In this document: piece after piece, positions 1 through 8,358 of the stretch
How the letters are laid out: each line of letters starts with the position of its first letter
Numbering within the stretch: the stretch's first letter is position 1
Source of the DNA: Singulisphaera sp. GP187
GTDB lineage: Bacteria; Planctomycetota; Planctomycetia; Gemmatales; Gemmataceae
Direction of reading: 5' to 3'
Length of the DNA stretch: 57,073 nucleotides
Assembly (NCBI GenBank): GCA_945861245.1
Contig: CAMAUE010000014.1
Coordinates: 1 to 57,073, forward strand
Position numbers and translations under genes: made by a program
The notes under the pieces: generated by a model
What the model was told of the DNA's origin: nothing
Database searches by the model: none
What the model saw: only the letters and a program-made list of their open reading frames with translations

Positions 1-138
1 ATCGTCCTGACCCCGCATAGCTGTTTGGTGCTGCGTCGGCGTCTTTTCTTATAAGTAAATGTTCTTGTTGTTGAATAGAGTTGCTCGACCAATCCCGCTC
101 CTTACCCTTGGGCTTGCGGGGTGAAGTCAACTTGGAAA
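1..138. other. window edge, no gene seen
   Basis: No reading frame with family character and no clear RNA or repeat is visible. It lies downstream of the small zinc-ribbon gene, which runs leftward and stops at its edge, so it is either that gene's trailer or the flank of a gene outside the window. Confidence 0.4.
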
Positions 139-348
139 TCATATCAATCGAAAGAACGCCACGAACAATACGATAGCAGCCGTGAGGCTGACCAATAGCA
201 ACGCCAGGCCCCACGTTCCCATCCACGTTTCGGGCAGCATCCATGTGCCACACTGCGGGCAACAGGCGTCGTTTAACGGCGGCGTTGGCTCGGCCATGCC
301 TTTCCAGCCGCACACGTTGCAACGGTAGGGTTTCGGTTTCGTCTGCAT
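139..348 (-). CDS. small zinc-ribbon membrane protein
   Basis: A 69-residue protein. The N-terminal half has two CxxC pairs, CNVCG and CCPQCG, spaced as in a rubredoxin-like zinc ribbon. The C-terminal third is one hydrophobic helix (LALLLVSLTAAIVLFVAFF) that should anchor it in the membrane. The longer frame upstream is not needed: the ATG before QTKPKPYR gives a compact protein. It lies just downstream of the kinase gene on the same strand, with 5 bp between kinase stop and this start, so the two are probably cotranscribed. The function is unknown; a metal-binding accessory to the membrane-bound kinase is only a guess. Confidence 0.6.
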   Translation of the reverse strand: MQTKPKPYRCNVCGWKGMAEPTPPLNDACCPQCGTWMLPETWMGTWGLALLLVSLTAAIVLFVAFFRLI

Positions 349-353
349 TGTCG

Positions 354-2000
354 TTACTCCCGCATGGAACGCAATCGCTGGCGATAGTATTTCAATCCGG
401 GCACGAAGAAACCAATTGCTGAGAGCGTCCCGAATACTAGCGGACTCCAGGGTGGACCCAGCAACGCCATTGGGATCATGCCAAGGAAGCATAAGCCCGC
501 GGCGATGTAGAACCAACCGGAGAGCGTGCCGGCCTTGACCAAAAACACCATACCGGCGGCAAGCGACAGGATCGGCGTCAATTCGAGCACGGGACGTTCC
601 AGCAGCACCTCTACCGTGAAGATGCCGATCGACGAGATCACGCCTGCCGCCCACGCATGCGCAACCTGACGCTCGACGAATGTGACCGGGCCGCCGCGCC
701 GACGGAGGTTCCAGAAGATCGCGCCCCACGCCACCAAGCCAATACACCAAAGGCTCATGTAAGGCCAATGTTCGGTGACGCCGGCGAGGTGCATGGCGCT
801 GGTTACCGCGCAGAGCAAGAAGATTTTCAGGCTGTGCCACATCCAGAGCAGGCCCCAGTTTTCGAGCACCGGAGCATGATGCGTTTCGCGCAACAAGCGC
901 GTGAAGAAATAGACAAGGCTGCTCGATCGCGCCGACACCGGCTCGCCGGCGAGGAACGCTTCCAGGTCATCGGCCAATTTGCCGGCCGTGACGTAGCGAT
1001 GCTCTGGCGTCTTTTCCAGGCACTTTCGGCAAATGAACTCGAGGTCCACATCGATCTGCGGGTTAAGTGCGCGTGGACGCACCGGTTCCTCCGAACGCAC
1101 GAGCAGCAACGTCTCCACCGCCGACGCCGCGAGAAACGGCGGCCTACCCGTGAGCAGTTCATACAGGATCGCCCCGAGCGAATAGATGTCGCACGCCGGC
1201 GTCGGATTGCGCGTGCCCTCGGCCTGTTCCGGCGACATGTAGCTGGGCGTGCCGACGATCGCGCCGGTCCCTGTCAAGCTCTCGCCGCCCTCGACTCGCT
1301 TGGCCAGGCCGAAATCGCTGACCACTGGCTGGTCGTTCTCGTCAATGAGAATGTTGGATGGTTTCAGGTCGCGATGCAGAATCCCATTCTCATGGGCGTG
1401 TTGGACGGCGCGGGCGATGGCGATCATGGTCCGGGCCGCGTCGCGCGGATGCATCGGTTTATCCGCCATCGCGGCGGCGAGAGTTCGGCCGGCGACGTAC
1501 TTCATCGAGAAGTAGGCCTGCCCGTCCTGTTCGCCAACTTCGTAGATAGGCACGATGTTGGGATGCGTCAATCCGCCGGCTGATTGCGCTTCACTACGGA
1601 AGCGAGACTGATCCGCAGGCGTGGCGTGGATGCCGCGCAGAATCATTTTGAGTGCGACAAGGCGCTGCAGCGATTTGTCCCAGGCCTTGTACACCACGCC
1701 CATGCCGCCGCGACCTAATTCTTCGCGAAGCTCGTATTGGCCGAACGCCGCGGGGAGCAGCGTTGGACTGATCGAAAGGACCGAGGTCTGTTGTGCAATC
1801 GTGGCGGCGGTGGACGGGCTGACTTTGACGAAGTCGATCATCTGACCGACGACGAGGAGTTGCTTGATCTCGTCGGCCAGGTCGGGATGCGCGTGCTCGA
1901 CCGCAGGCCAATCAATAGGAGTCCGCTGGGCTTGCTTCTTGAGCAAACCGTCGAGCACCAGGGCCAGGCGGTCATCGCGATTGTGTTCGGCGGGGATCAT
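354..2000 (-). CDS. membrane Ser/Thr protein kinase
   Basis: A 548-residue Hanks-type kinase, likely phosphorylating proteins on Ser/Thr in response to an unknown signal. Visible motifs: glycine loop GRGGMGVVY at 96-104, ATP lysine K118 in VALK, catalytic HRDLKPSN at 209-216, DFG at 229-231, and SPE in place of APE. Residues 1-85 are a planctomycete-style N-terminal extension. After the kinase domain, from about residue 385, come roughly five to six hydrophobic segments, so the kinase faces the cytoplasm. No PASTA, TPR or WD40 sensor domain follows. All catalytic residues are present, so it should be active. Substrates are not suggested by the neighbours, although a receiver-GAF regulator lies directly upstream on the same strand. 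Confidence 0.9.
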   Translation of the reverse strand: MIPAEHNRDDRLALVLDGLLKKQAQRTPIDWPAVEHAHPDLADEIKQLLVVGQMIDFVKVSPSTAATIAQQTSVLSISPTLLPAAFGQYELREELGRGGMGVVYKAWDKSLQRLVALKMILRGIHATPADQSRFRSEAQSAGGLTHPNIVPIYEVGEQDGQAYFSMKYVAGRTLAAAMADKPMHPRDAARTMIAIARAVQHAHENGILHRDLKPSNILIDENDQPVVSDFGLAKRVEGGESLTGTGAIVGTPSYMSPEQAEGTRNPTPACDIYSLGAILYELLTGRPPFLAASAVETLLLVRSEEPVRPRALNPQIDVDLEFICRKCLEKTPEHRYVTAGKLADDLEAFLAGEPVSARSSSLVYFFTRLLRETHHAPVLENWGLLWMWHSLKIFLLCAVTSAMHLAGVTEHWPYMSLWCIGLVAWGAIFWNLRRRGGPVTFVERQVAHAWAAGVISSIGIFTVEVLLERPVLELTPILSLAAGMVFLVKAGTLSGWFYIAAGLCFLGMIPMALLGPPWSPLVFGTLSAIGFFVPGLKYYRQRLRSMRE

Positions 2001-2039
2001 CGTTGGCTCGCAGCATTGACTCTGAGCCTTGCGATCGCG

Positions 2040-2103
2040 TCAGAGCCGCGCACGCAGTAAGCGGATTGCTACTTCAAACCGCTTACTGCGTGCGCGGCTC
2101 TGA
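2040..2103. terminator. perfect 25-bp hairpin between regulator and kinase
   Basis: Two perfectly complementary 25-bp arms, beginning TCAGAGCCGCGCACG, are separated by 14 bp. It lies between the stop of the receiver-GAF gene and the start of the kinase gene, both leftward. There is no strong T tract, so it may be a rho-assisted stop, an mRNA-stabilising hairpin or a mobile palindrome. The arm sequence differs from the 54-bp family found elsewhere in the backbone. Confidence 0.7.
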
Positions 2104-2113
2104 CACAGGCGCA

Positions 2114-3328
2114 TCAACCGTGCGTCGCTTGATCGAGCAGCGTATGCACGTCGCGGATCAGCTTCAAGCAGTGATTCACCGCGGTTTGGCCGTACTTCGT
2201 GGACAACGTGCGAATCGCATCGGCGAGTTGCAGGGTTGCGTCGGCAGTCGCGGTATCGCCGCTGGCGTCGGCAAGGCCGGCACGCAGCTGATCGAGCACC
2301 ATGTTCGGGGCGGCAGGTGATTGTCCCGTCATTGACGCCGTCATCTGATCGCTCATTTTCAAGGCTGCCGCGACCGCGTCGAACAGCATTTGATGCGCCT
2401 GCTTTTGGCCCAATGCCTGGCGCAATAGCTCCGCGCCAAGGTCCGCCGCCGAGCGCGCGATGCGTTGATCGTCGGCGGTGAATCCCGTTGCCTTGTCGAA
2501 CAACTCGGCGACCACCTGCGAACCCGACGCGACCGTCATCGGCACGGCCAGCACATTGCGATGCTTGCGTTCGAAGCTTTGCAACTCCACCGAATCTGCC
2601 GGCGTGGCGTGTAGATCGTTGATTACGCTCGGCTGACCCAATCCAGCCGCCCCGCCGGCGATCGAACGCGAGAACGGAATCGTCGGCACGCCAAGCGACT
2701 CGCCTGTCGCGCCATACACTCGGCACACTTCCGCGGGCTGTTTGTTGGCGTCAAAATGCCGAACCAATAATATCCCGTCGCGTGCCTGCGTCACTTGCAT
2801 CAAGAATCGGACCAGGGCACGAATCGCATCCGGCAGCGGCACGGGGTCGTTCAGCGCGGCCGTCGATTGCACCAATGGCAGTACCTGCTCGACCGCGCCG
2901 CGGAAGCCCACGAGCGTATCGTGCAAGTGCCGCATTTGCTTTGCGGGGCGGATCACGTCGAGTTGCTTCCGCACCGACTTCGCCAGCGTCTCTTTGCTGA
3001 AATCGTGATTCTTGTCGAGGTAATCGCGCACGCCCATACGCATGGCATCCAGCGGCGTGGCGAGGTTGGCGAAACCGGTAATCATGATCGCGACGATGTC
3101 GGGATGAAACGCAGCCAGGTCTTGAAGGAGTTGCAAGCCGTCGTCGCCCGACCCAAGGTTCCAGTCGAGGATCGCCAAATCGATAGCGTACTCGTTCGCG
3201 AGCTTAAGCGCGGACTCCGCGTCGGCGGCAGCGAGAATGTCGCAGCCGAGGTCCGCCTGGTAAAGCCATTCGTTCACCGTCTGGCGCACGGAGGCTTCAT
3301 CGTCTACCAGCAGAATGATGTCACGCAT
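2114..3328 (-). CDS. receiver-GAF response regulator
   Basis: A 404-residue cytoplasmic signalling protein. Residues 3-120 form a CheY-like receiver: acidic pair D9-D10, phosphoacceptor D55 in LAILDWNLG, T84 and K106. A linker (about 120-170) leads to a GAF-like domain (about 170-320) and a helical tail. There is no DNA-binding or enzymatic output domain, so it probably works by protein contact or as a relay. I chose the ATG just before RDIILLVDDE because receivers usually start there; an ATG six codons upstream at 3346 is possible. The larger open frame runs into a palindromic repeat and is unlikely. No histidine kinase is adjacent. Confidence 0.85.
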   Translation of the reverse strand: MRDIILLVDDEASVRQTVNEWLYQADLGCDILAAADAESALKLANEYAIDLAILDWNLGSGDDGLQLLQDLAAFHPDIVAIMITGFANLATPLDAMRMGVRDYLDKNHDFSKETLAKSVRKQLDVIRPAKQMRHLHDTLVGFRGAVEQVLPLVQSTAALNDPVPLPDAIRALVRFLMQVTQARDGILLVRHFDANKQPAEVCRVYGATGESLGVPTIPFSRSIAGGAAGLGQPSVINDLHATPADSVELQSFERKHRNVLAVPMTVASGSQVVAELFDKATGFTADDQRIARSAADLGAELLRQALGQKQAHQMLFDAVAAALKMSDQMTASMTGQSPAAPNMVLDQLRAGLADASGDTATADATLQLADAIRTLSTKYGQTAVNHCLKLIRDVHTLLDQATHG

Positions 3329-3351
3329 GAAGGATTTCCAAGCCATGGTTT

Positions 3352-3405
3352 CCGCTTTCGGCGTAGCGAGCACGTGGCGAATTCTGAGCGCTAAGCCGAA
3401 AGCGG
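3352..3405. repeat. 54-bp backbone palindrome, copy 1
   Basis: Near-palindrome with arms CCGCTTTCGGC and GCCGAAAGCGG around a partly paired centre. Same length and layout as copies at 5622, 8268, 9967, 18209 and 20926. It lies between the regulator start and the thiolase stop. Confidence 0.75.
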
Positions 3406-3414
3406 GACGTTGCT

Positions 3415-4575
3415 CTATTCGACCGCCTCGAAGATTGTTGCGATGCCTTGCCCGGTGCCGATGCACATGGTCGCCAGGCCGAATTTCGCTTTCCGGTCGC
3501 GCATGGCATGGAGCAGCGTCGTCGTGATGCGCGCCCCCGATGCGCCGAGCGGATGCCCGATTGCGATGGCTCCGCCGCGAATGTTGACTTTCTCGCGATC
3601 GGCGCCGAGCAGCTTGATGACGGCAAGCGCCTGCACGGCGAAGGCCTCATTGAGTTCGATGAGGTCGATATCGGCAAGCGCCAGCCCGGCTTTTTCGAGT
3701 GCCTTGAGCGTCGCGGGGACTGGCCCGATGCCCATGACGGACGGATCGACGCCGGCGACGGCCATGGCGCGAACCTTCGCCAATGGCTTCAGGCCCAACT
3801 CGCGGGCGCGGCTCTCCGACATCATCAGGACGGCAGCGGCGCCGACGTTGAGCGGACTGGCGTTGCCCGCGGTCACGGTGCCGCCGTCCGGTGCGAACGC
3901 CGGCTTCAATGCACCGAGCGTCTCCACGGTCGTGTCGCGGCGAATGCACTGGTCCTGCGTCAGCAAAACGCGTCGGCCTTCGTCGTCACGGCCCCAGGTT
4001 GGCACAATCTCTTGTTGAAACGCTCCGGAATCGGTTGCTTGCGCCGCTTTATGATGGCTTTGAAAGGCGAACTCGTCCTGCTCGCGCCGACCGATTTTGT
4101 ATTTCCGGGCCAGATTCTCCGCCGTCAGGCCCATGTAAACCGTGGCGACGCTATGATGGTATTGGTAGCGCGTGCCGAGATCGAAGCCCGACTCCATGGG
4201 AATATGGTGCATATGCTCGACGCCGCCCGCGATCTGTACGTCGAGCATGCCGGCCATGATCGCCTGTGCCGCCTGGTTGATGGCTTGTAGGCTCGAGCCG
4301 CATAGGCGGTTCACGGTCGTCGCGGGCACTTCGATCGGAAAGCCGGCGATTAATGCAGCCATGCGAGCGATGTTGTAGCCCTGCTCACGTTCTTGTTTGA
4401 CACAGCCCCACTGGATGTCCTCGATCTGGTTCGCCGGAAACGCGGCCCGATCGAGCAGCGCTCGCATGATGTCCGCGGACAAATCATCCGCTCGAACATC
4501 GCGGAAGGCTCCTTTTTCCGCATGCGCCCGCGCCACGGGACTGCGTACCGCTTCAACGATGACGGCGTTTGGCAT
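3415..4575 (-). CDS. fadA: acetyl-CoA acyltransferase (thiolase)
   Basis: A 386-residue thiolase of normal length. It catalyses either the CoA-dependent cleavage step of fatty-acid beta-oxidation or the reverse condensation of acyl-CoAs, in the cytoplasm. The nucleophile is C92 in NRLCGSSLQA, the catalytic histidine H341 in GHPLGASGAR, and the second cysteine C371 in CIGTGQG; NEAFA is also present, so the active site is complete. The sequence suggests the FadA branch (3-ketoacyl-CoA thiolase), but chain-length preference cannot be read. No FadB-like partner is adjacent, so the gene appears to be a single unit. Confidence 0.9.
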   Translation of the reverse strand: MPNAVIVEAVRSPVARAHAEKGAFRDVRADDLSADIMRALLDRAAFPANQIEDIQWGCVKQEREQGYNIARMAALIAGFPIEVPATTVNRLCGSSLQAINQAAQAIMAGMLDVQIAGGVEHMHHIPMESGFDLGTRYQYHHSVATVYMGLTAENLARKYKIGRREQDEFAFQSHHKAAQATDSGAFQQEIVPTWGRDDEGRRVLLTQDQCIRRDTTVETLGALKPAFAPDGGTVTAGNASPLNVGAAAVLMMSESRARELGLKPLAKVRAMAVAGVDPSVMGIGPVPATLKALEKAGLALADIDLIELNEAFAVQALAVIKLLGADREKVNIRGGAIAIGHPLGASGARITTTLLHAMRDRKAKFGLATMCIGTGQGIATIFEAVE

Positions 4576-4819
4576 AGCGTTTCCCCTTTTTCATGGGTGC
4601 GTTCTGAATGATCCGCTAACGACGATTCTAACGAATTTTCCGGCAGGTGAAAGGCGTATGCCGGTACTGCATCGGGCGGATCAACATATTATGTCGATTT
4701 GGCAAGCATCCTGAAAAGTCAGTCTTGGGCCATGAAGATCGCGTGGTAATCTGCGAAAAGAATTTCGTCGATGGATAATGCAGAGCACGATGTGCCAGCG
4801 ATTTTCGCCAGCCGAGTTG

Positions 4820-4992
4820 CCCGAATTATTCACCACAGAGAACACGGAGAGCACAGAAGAAATTCAAAATCAAAGAGAGAAATAAGTTGTGGCTTGGAAA
4901 TCAGGTCGGTAGACAGAAACACCCTGTTTTCATTCAACCTCTGGCTTCCCTGATTTTCCTCTCTCTGTGGCCTCTGTGGTAAATTATCCGGG
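4820..4992. repeat. large imperfect inverted repeat, ACCACAGAG type
   Basis: About 30-bp arms, left starting CCCGAATTATTCACCACAG and right ending CTGTGGTAAATTATCCGGG, around a 110-bp centre. A related inverted repeat with the same ATTCACCACAGAG / CTCTGTGGT ends is at 15029-15138. Both are intergenic and look like non-coding mobile palindromes. The rest of the 4576-5075 gap holds nothing recognisable. Confidence 0.65.
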
Positions 4993-5075
4993 TTAGGCAG
5001 GCATCATTGGTGCGCATTACGTAAGTGCCGGTATTATCATCAACCGAAAATCCCGATCTTGCTCCACGGTGGAGA

Positions 5076-5507
5076 ATGATGGAAAGTTTGCGTTTGGCAT
5101 CCCCGAATAGTGTGTCACCAAAAATTGCGTGCAGCCGTTGCGGCGACGATTCGCGATTTTGGGACCGCATTGCGGGCAAGACGTTCTGCCCGAACTGTCT
5201 GGAATCGCTGGCCGTCGGCGAAGGCGAGCCGCTCGTCGCGCGCACCGATCGCAAACGTTGCGCGATCTGCCACCATCTTGGCACCGTGCGCTACGTCACG
5301 TTTCCGTTGCATTCCCGGCGACCCATTGAGGTCGAGCTTTGCGCAGAGCACCTTCGCGCCATCGTCGCACGCCGACTGGGACCGCACGCCTTCGAGCAAC
5401 TTCGCCGGCAGCTCACGTCCATCGGCATGGAAGTGAGCGACGTGTTCCTCCTGCATGACGCCTTTTACGATGAACATGGCCGCGCGATTCAGCCCGCGGT
5501 CGAGTAA
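5076..5507 (+). CDS. zinc-binding protein of unknown role
   Basis: A 143-residue protein with two cysteine clusters: CSRCG with CPNC about 20 residues later, and CAICHH with CAEH about 35 residues later. This is the layout of a double zinc ribbon. A GGTGGAG ribosome site precedes an ATGATG start pair, which favours starting here rather than at the earlier ATG. The C-terminal half is helical and charged. I cannot assign a family. It stands alone between hairpin-containing gaps, so context gives no clue. Confidence 0.6.
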   Translation: MMESLRLASPNSVSPKIACSRCGDDSRFWDRIAGKTFCPNCLESLAVGEGEPLVARTDRKRCAICHHLGTVRYVTFPLHSRRPIEVELCAEHLRAIVARRLGPHAFEQLRRQLTSIGMEVSDVFLLHDAFYDEHGRAIQPAVE

Positions 5508-5621
5508 GTGCCTTTTCCTTCGCAGAAAATAATTTCGTTAATCCAACTCTCCGCTTATGGTAAACTGTTGAAGTCGAATCGTGGGCGAACCACGAAGCAT
5601 CAATTTGACGATTCGCATTTT

Positions 5622-5675
5622 CCGCTTGCGGCTTGGCGCTCGGGAAATCCCATGTGGACGCTCAGCCGAAAGCGG
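5622..5675. repeat. 54-bp backbone palindrome, copy 2
   Basis: Starts CCGCTTGCGGCTTGGCGCTC and ends CAGCCGAAAGCGG; same design as the other five backbone copies. It sits just upstream of the DUF2071 gene and its ATG at 5653 is not that gene's likely start. Confidence 0.75.
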
Positions 5676-5693
5676 GAAGGCGGAGACCTGCGT

Positions 5694-6485
5694 ATGCCCG
5701 TCACTTCTGTCAACTGTCAGGAATCGCCGCCGAGCGTCTTCCTCGCCGCGGCCTGGCGCAATTTGGTAATGCTGAATTTCGCCGTGGACCCGGACGTACT
5801 CAAGCCCCTAGTTCCCGTCGGCACGGAACTCGATTATTTTCATGGCCGAACCTTTGTGAGCATCGTCGGTTTTCAGTTCCTTGACGCTGCTCTGCTTGGC
5901 ATACCGATCCTATTTCATCGCGCGTTCGAGGAAGTGAATTTGCGCTTCTACGTGATGCGCCATGCTCCCGAAGGCATCCGTCGCGGCGTCGTGTTTGTAC
6001 GGGAAATCGCCCCGAAGTGGATAGTCTCGACAATCGCTCGCTGGGTCTACAACGAAAAGTATGTCACCATGCCGATGCGACATCGCGTCGAGATATCGAC
6101 GAACGCTGATTGCGGTTTTGTGAAGTACGAATGGTGGCATGGTGGCCGATGGAACGCGCTGTCGGCTCACATTCATGGATCGCCCGGGCCGCTGGTCTCG
6201 GGTTCGAAGGAGGAGTTCATCGCCGAGCATTATTGGGGCTACACAATGCAGCGAGACGGGACGACGATGGAGTACGCCGTCGAACATCCGCCGTGGCAGG
6301 TTTGGCAGGCGTCGGAACCGAGGTTCGACTGCGATGTGGCCTCCATTTATGGCGATGCGTTCGTGCCGTTCCTGCGCGAGCCGGCCTCAGTGCTTGTCGC
6401 TGCCGGTTCGCCTGTGGTCGTGCGACGCGGGCGGCAGTTGCAGACGTCCCATTGCCTATTGCCGACGACGGCGCATACTGGATAA
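5694..6485 (+). CDS. DUF2071 (YqjF-like) protein
   Basis: A 263-residue protein resembling the YqjF/DUF2071 family, whose biochemical role is not established. Family-like features are the N-terminal AAAWRNLVMLNFAVDPDVL, then GRTFVSIVGFQF, a central FREIAPKWI-like stretch (VREIAPKWIVS) and a C-terminal beta-rich half. The chosen ATG follows the palindrome; the longer frame upstream would translate through it and is rejected. Length is normal for the family. No operon partner is evident. Confidence 0.7.
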   Translation: MPVTSVNCQESPPSVFLAAAWRNLVMLNFAVDPDVLKPLVPVGTELDYFHGRTFVSIVGFQFLDAALLGIPILFHRAFEEVNLRFYVMRHAPEGIRRGVVFVREIAPKWIVSTIARWVYNEKYVTMPMRHRVEISTNADCGFVKYEWWHGGRWNALSAHIHGSPGPLVSGSKEEFIAEHYWGYTMQRDGTTMEYAVEHPPWQVWQASEPRFDCDVASIYGDAFVPFLREPASVLVAAGSPVVVRRGRQLQTSHCLLPTTAHTG

Positions 6486-6571
6486 TAATGCTCGGCAGGT
6501 ATGTTTGACGCATTTCCGAACCGCGTCTTGAGGGTCGCGGATCGGAAATGTTCGTGAGGGCAGGCTGAAAA

Positions 6572-6757
6572 ATGAACCGCGCGATAACGCCAATTGTTGC
6601 TACGCCAAGCGCCGCGAAAACATTCGCTGGGCCGCGGTGGCTTTTTGCCGTTTGGGTTGCGACAGCGCTCTTGTTCGCACACGGCTGTCATGGGCCGGAT
6701 GAAGACCATGAGCTTTCCGTGCTGCCAATGGAAATCAAATGCGAGCGGCCCAACTAG
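6572..6757 (+). CDS. possible small lipoprotein
   Basis: A 61-residue frame with a basic start, a hydrophobic stretch (WLFAVWVATALLFAHGC) and a cysteine in a lipobox-like position (FAHGC), followed by a short acidic tail. That is the form of a small lipoprotein, but there is no strong ribosome site and no family match, so it may be a chance frame. Confidence 0.35.
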   Translation: MNRAITPIVATPSAAKTFAGPRWLFAVWVATALLFAHGCHGPDEDHELSVLPMEIKCERPN

Positions 6758-6870
6758 TGGCCCGACCAGCTTGATTTGATAGGTGGGGCCAGGCTTTCAA
6801 GCCTGGCCAGGCTGTGGAAAACCTGGCTCTACGGACCTGTCAACTCTGCCTTTTCGCGCCACTAGCCTGT

Positions 6871-8160
6871 CTAAATCACGGTATCGTCGAGTAAGATTGC
6901 GTCGCGCGGGATGACGATGATGCCATCGCGAATGACGTAGTTCGGGCCTTCCACATCTTTTTTTTTCTCGCGATTGCATAACCGGACATTTGCGCCGATG
7001 CGGGCGTCCTTATCGACGATCGCGTTCTCGATGATCGAGCCGTCGCCGATGCCAACATTCGGTAATCCGCGGCGCTGGTTATCCGTCTTCTCTTGAGCGT
7101 TTTCAAAGTGATCCGCGCCGATGAGCACGGTGTCCCTGATGGTCACATTTTTGCCGATTTGCATGCGTACGCCGATGACGCTTCGGGTGATCTTTGTGCC
7201 AGTGCCAATGACGCAGCCATCGCTGACGAGCGCGTGTTCCAAGGTCGCGCCGCTGACACGCGAGGCGGGCAGATAGCGCATGTGGGTGTAAATTACGCCA
7301 TCGGACTTGTGAAATACGAACGGCGGATTATCCGAGGTCAAGGCCAGATTCGCCTCGTGGTACGATTTGATTGTGCCGACATCCTCCCAATAGCCATCGA
7401 AGAGGTGTGCCTGCACGTGGTGCGTATTCACGGAACGTGGGAAAATCTCCTTGCCAAAATCGGTCGCCAGGGGTGGCGCATTGAGCATTTGAATCAACGC
7501 GTCACGTTTGAAAATGTAGACACCCATGTTCGCCAGGAACGGCCGACCGTGGCATTCCACGCCGCGGCGAGTCGTCCATTCGTCGGTCACGCGCATCGAT
7601 TCCAGGGTGTCACGCGATTTCGGTTTTTCCACGAACCCGTGGATCCGCCCCGCATCATCGACGCGCACCAGGCCGAGCTGCGATGTCTGATCCTCGCGCA
7701 CCGGCATCACCGCCATCGTCACCTCGGCGTTGGACTTGCGATGCGTTTCCAAAAGATGGCGGTAATCCATACGGTACAGCTGATCGCCGGAGAGAATCAA
7801 TACATCCTGACACGGGTCTTCGTGCACGTAGCGGATGTTCTGCCGCACCGCGTCGGCCGTGCCCTGATACCAGTCGGATGTCTCATTCGTCTGCTGCGCG
7901 GCAAGGATTTCCACGAAGCTCCGCGAAAACGGATCGAACTTGTACGTGTTGGCGATATGGCGGTGCAAGCTAACGCTCAAAAATTGCGTCAACACATAGA
8001 TGCGCTTGCAGTCGCTGTTGATGCAGTTGCTGATCGGAATGTCAATTAGGCGGTATTTCCCGCCGATCGGCACCGCCGGCTTGCTGCGTAACATTGTGAG
8101 CGGATAGAGTCGCGTCCCACGCCCGCCGCCGAGGATGAGACTGAGAACATCGAGATTCAT
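6871..8160 (-). CDS. glgC: glucose-1-phosphate adenylyltransferase
   Basis: A 429-residue ADP-glucose pyrophosphorylase. It makes ADP-glucose from ATP and glucose-1-phosphate, the committed step of bacterial glycogen synthesis, in the cytoplasm. The nucleotide-binding GGGRGTRLYPLT lies near residue 11, followed by KPAVPIGGKYRLIDIPISN. Later are LSGDQLYRMDY, GLVRVDDAGRI, FGKEIFP and VGTIKSYHEAN. A left-handed beta-helix with repeated hexapeptides fills the C-terminal third. Length and motif order are normal for the family. It stands alone: no glgA, glgB or glgP is adjacent. Confidence 0.95.
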   Translation of the reverse strand: MNLDVLSLILGGGRGTRLYPLTMLRSKPAVPIGGKYRLIDIPISNCINSDCKRIYVLTQFLSVSLHRHIANTYKFDPFSRSFVEILAAQQTNETSDWYQGTADAVRQNIRYVHEDPCQDVLILSGDQLYRMDYRHLLETHRKSNAEVTMAVMPVREDQTSQLGLVRVDDAGRIHGFVEKPKSRDTLESMRVTDEWTTRRGVECHGRPFLANMGVYIFKRDALIQMLNAPPLATDFGKEIFPRSVNTHHVQAHLFDGYWEDVGTIKSYHEANLALTSDNPPFVFHKSDGVIYTHMRYLPASRVSGATLEHALVSDGCVIGTGTKITRSVIGVRMQIGKNVTIRDTVLIGADHFENAQEKTDNQRRGLPNVGIGDGSIIENAIVDKDARIGANVRLCNREKKKDVEGPNYVIRDGIIVIPRDAILLDDTVI

Positions 8161-8267
8161 GAAAACGTTACCTGGTGCCTGACGTATGAAATAGATTGTT
8201 TGAATTCTTCATGCTATCAGAGTAAAAGCCAAGGTGATAAACAATTCGTGAAGATTTCGATTTTCTA

Positions 8268-8321
8268 CCGCTTGCGGCTTCGCGCTCGCATGGGATATTC
8301 CGAGCGCGAAGCCGCAAGTGG
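8268..8321. repeat. 54-bp backbone palindrome, copy 3
   Basis: Starts CCGCTTGCGGCTTCGCGCTC and ends GAGCGCGAAGCCGCAAGTGG, with nearly complete 20-bp arms. It lies between glgC and the DUF4139 gene, both leftward, so it could also act as a terminator. Confidence 0.8.
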
Positions 8322-8358
8322 AAAACATGAGATCAGTTCTTCTTGCTGATTCGGCTCA

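Noticed and set aside
657..1583. A 308-codon rightward frame inside the kinase gene.
   Set aside because: It is antisense to a well-supported kinase and has no family character; GC-rich genes often leave such frames open.
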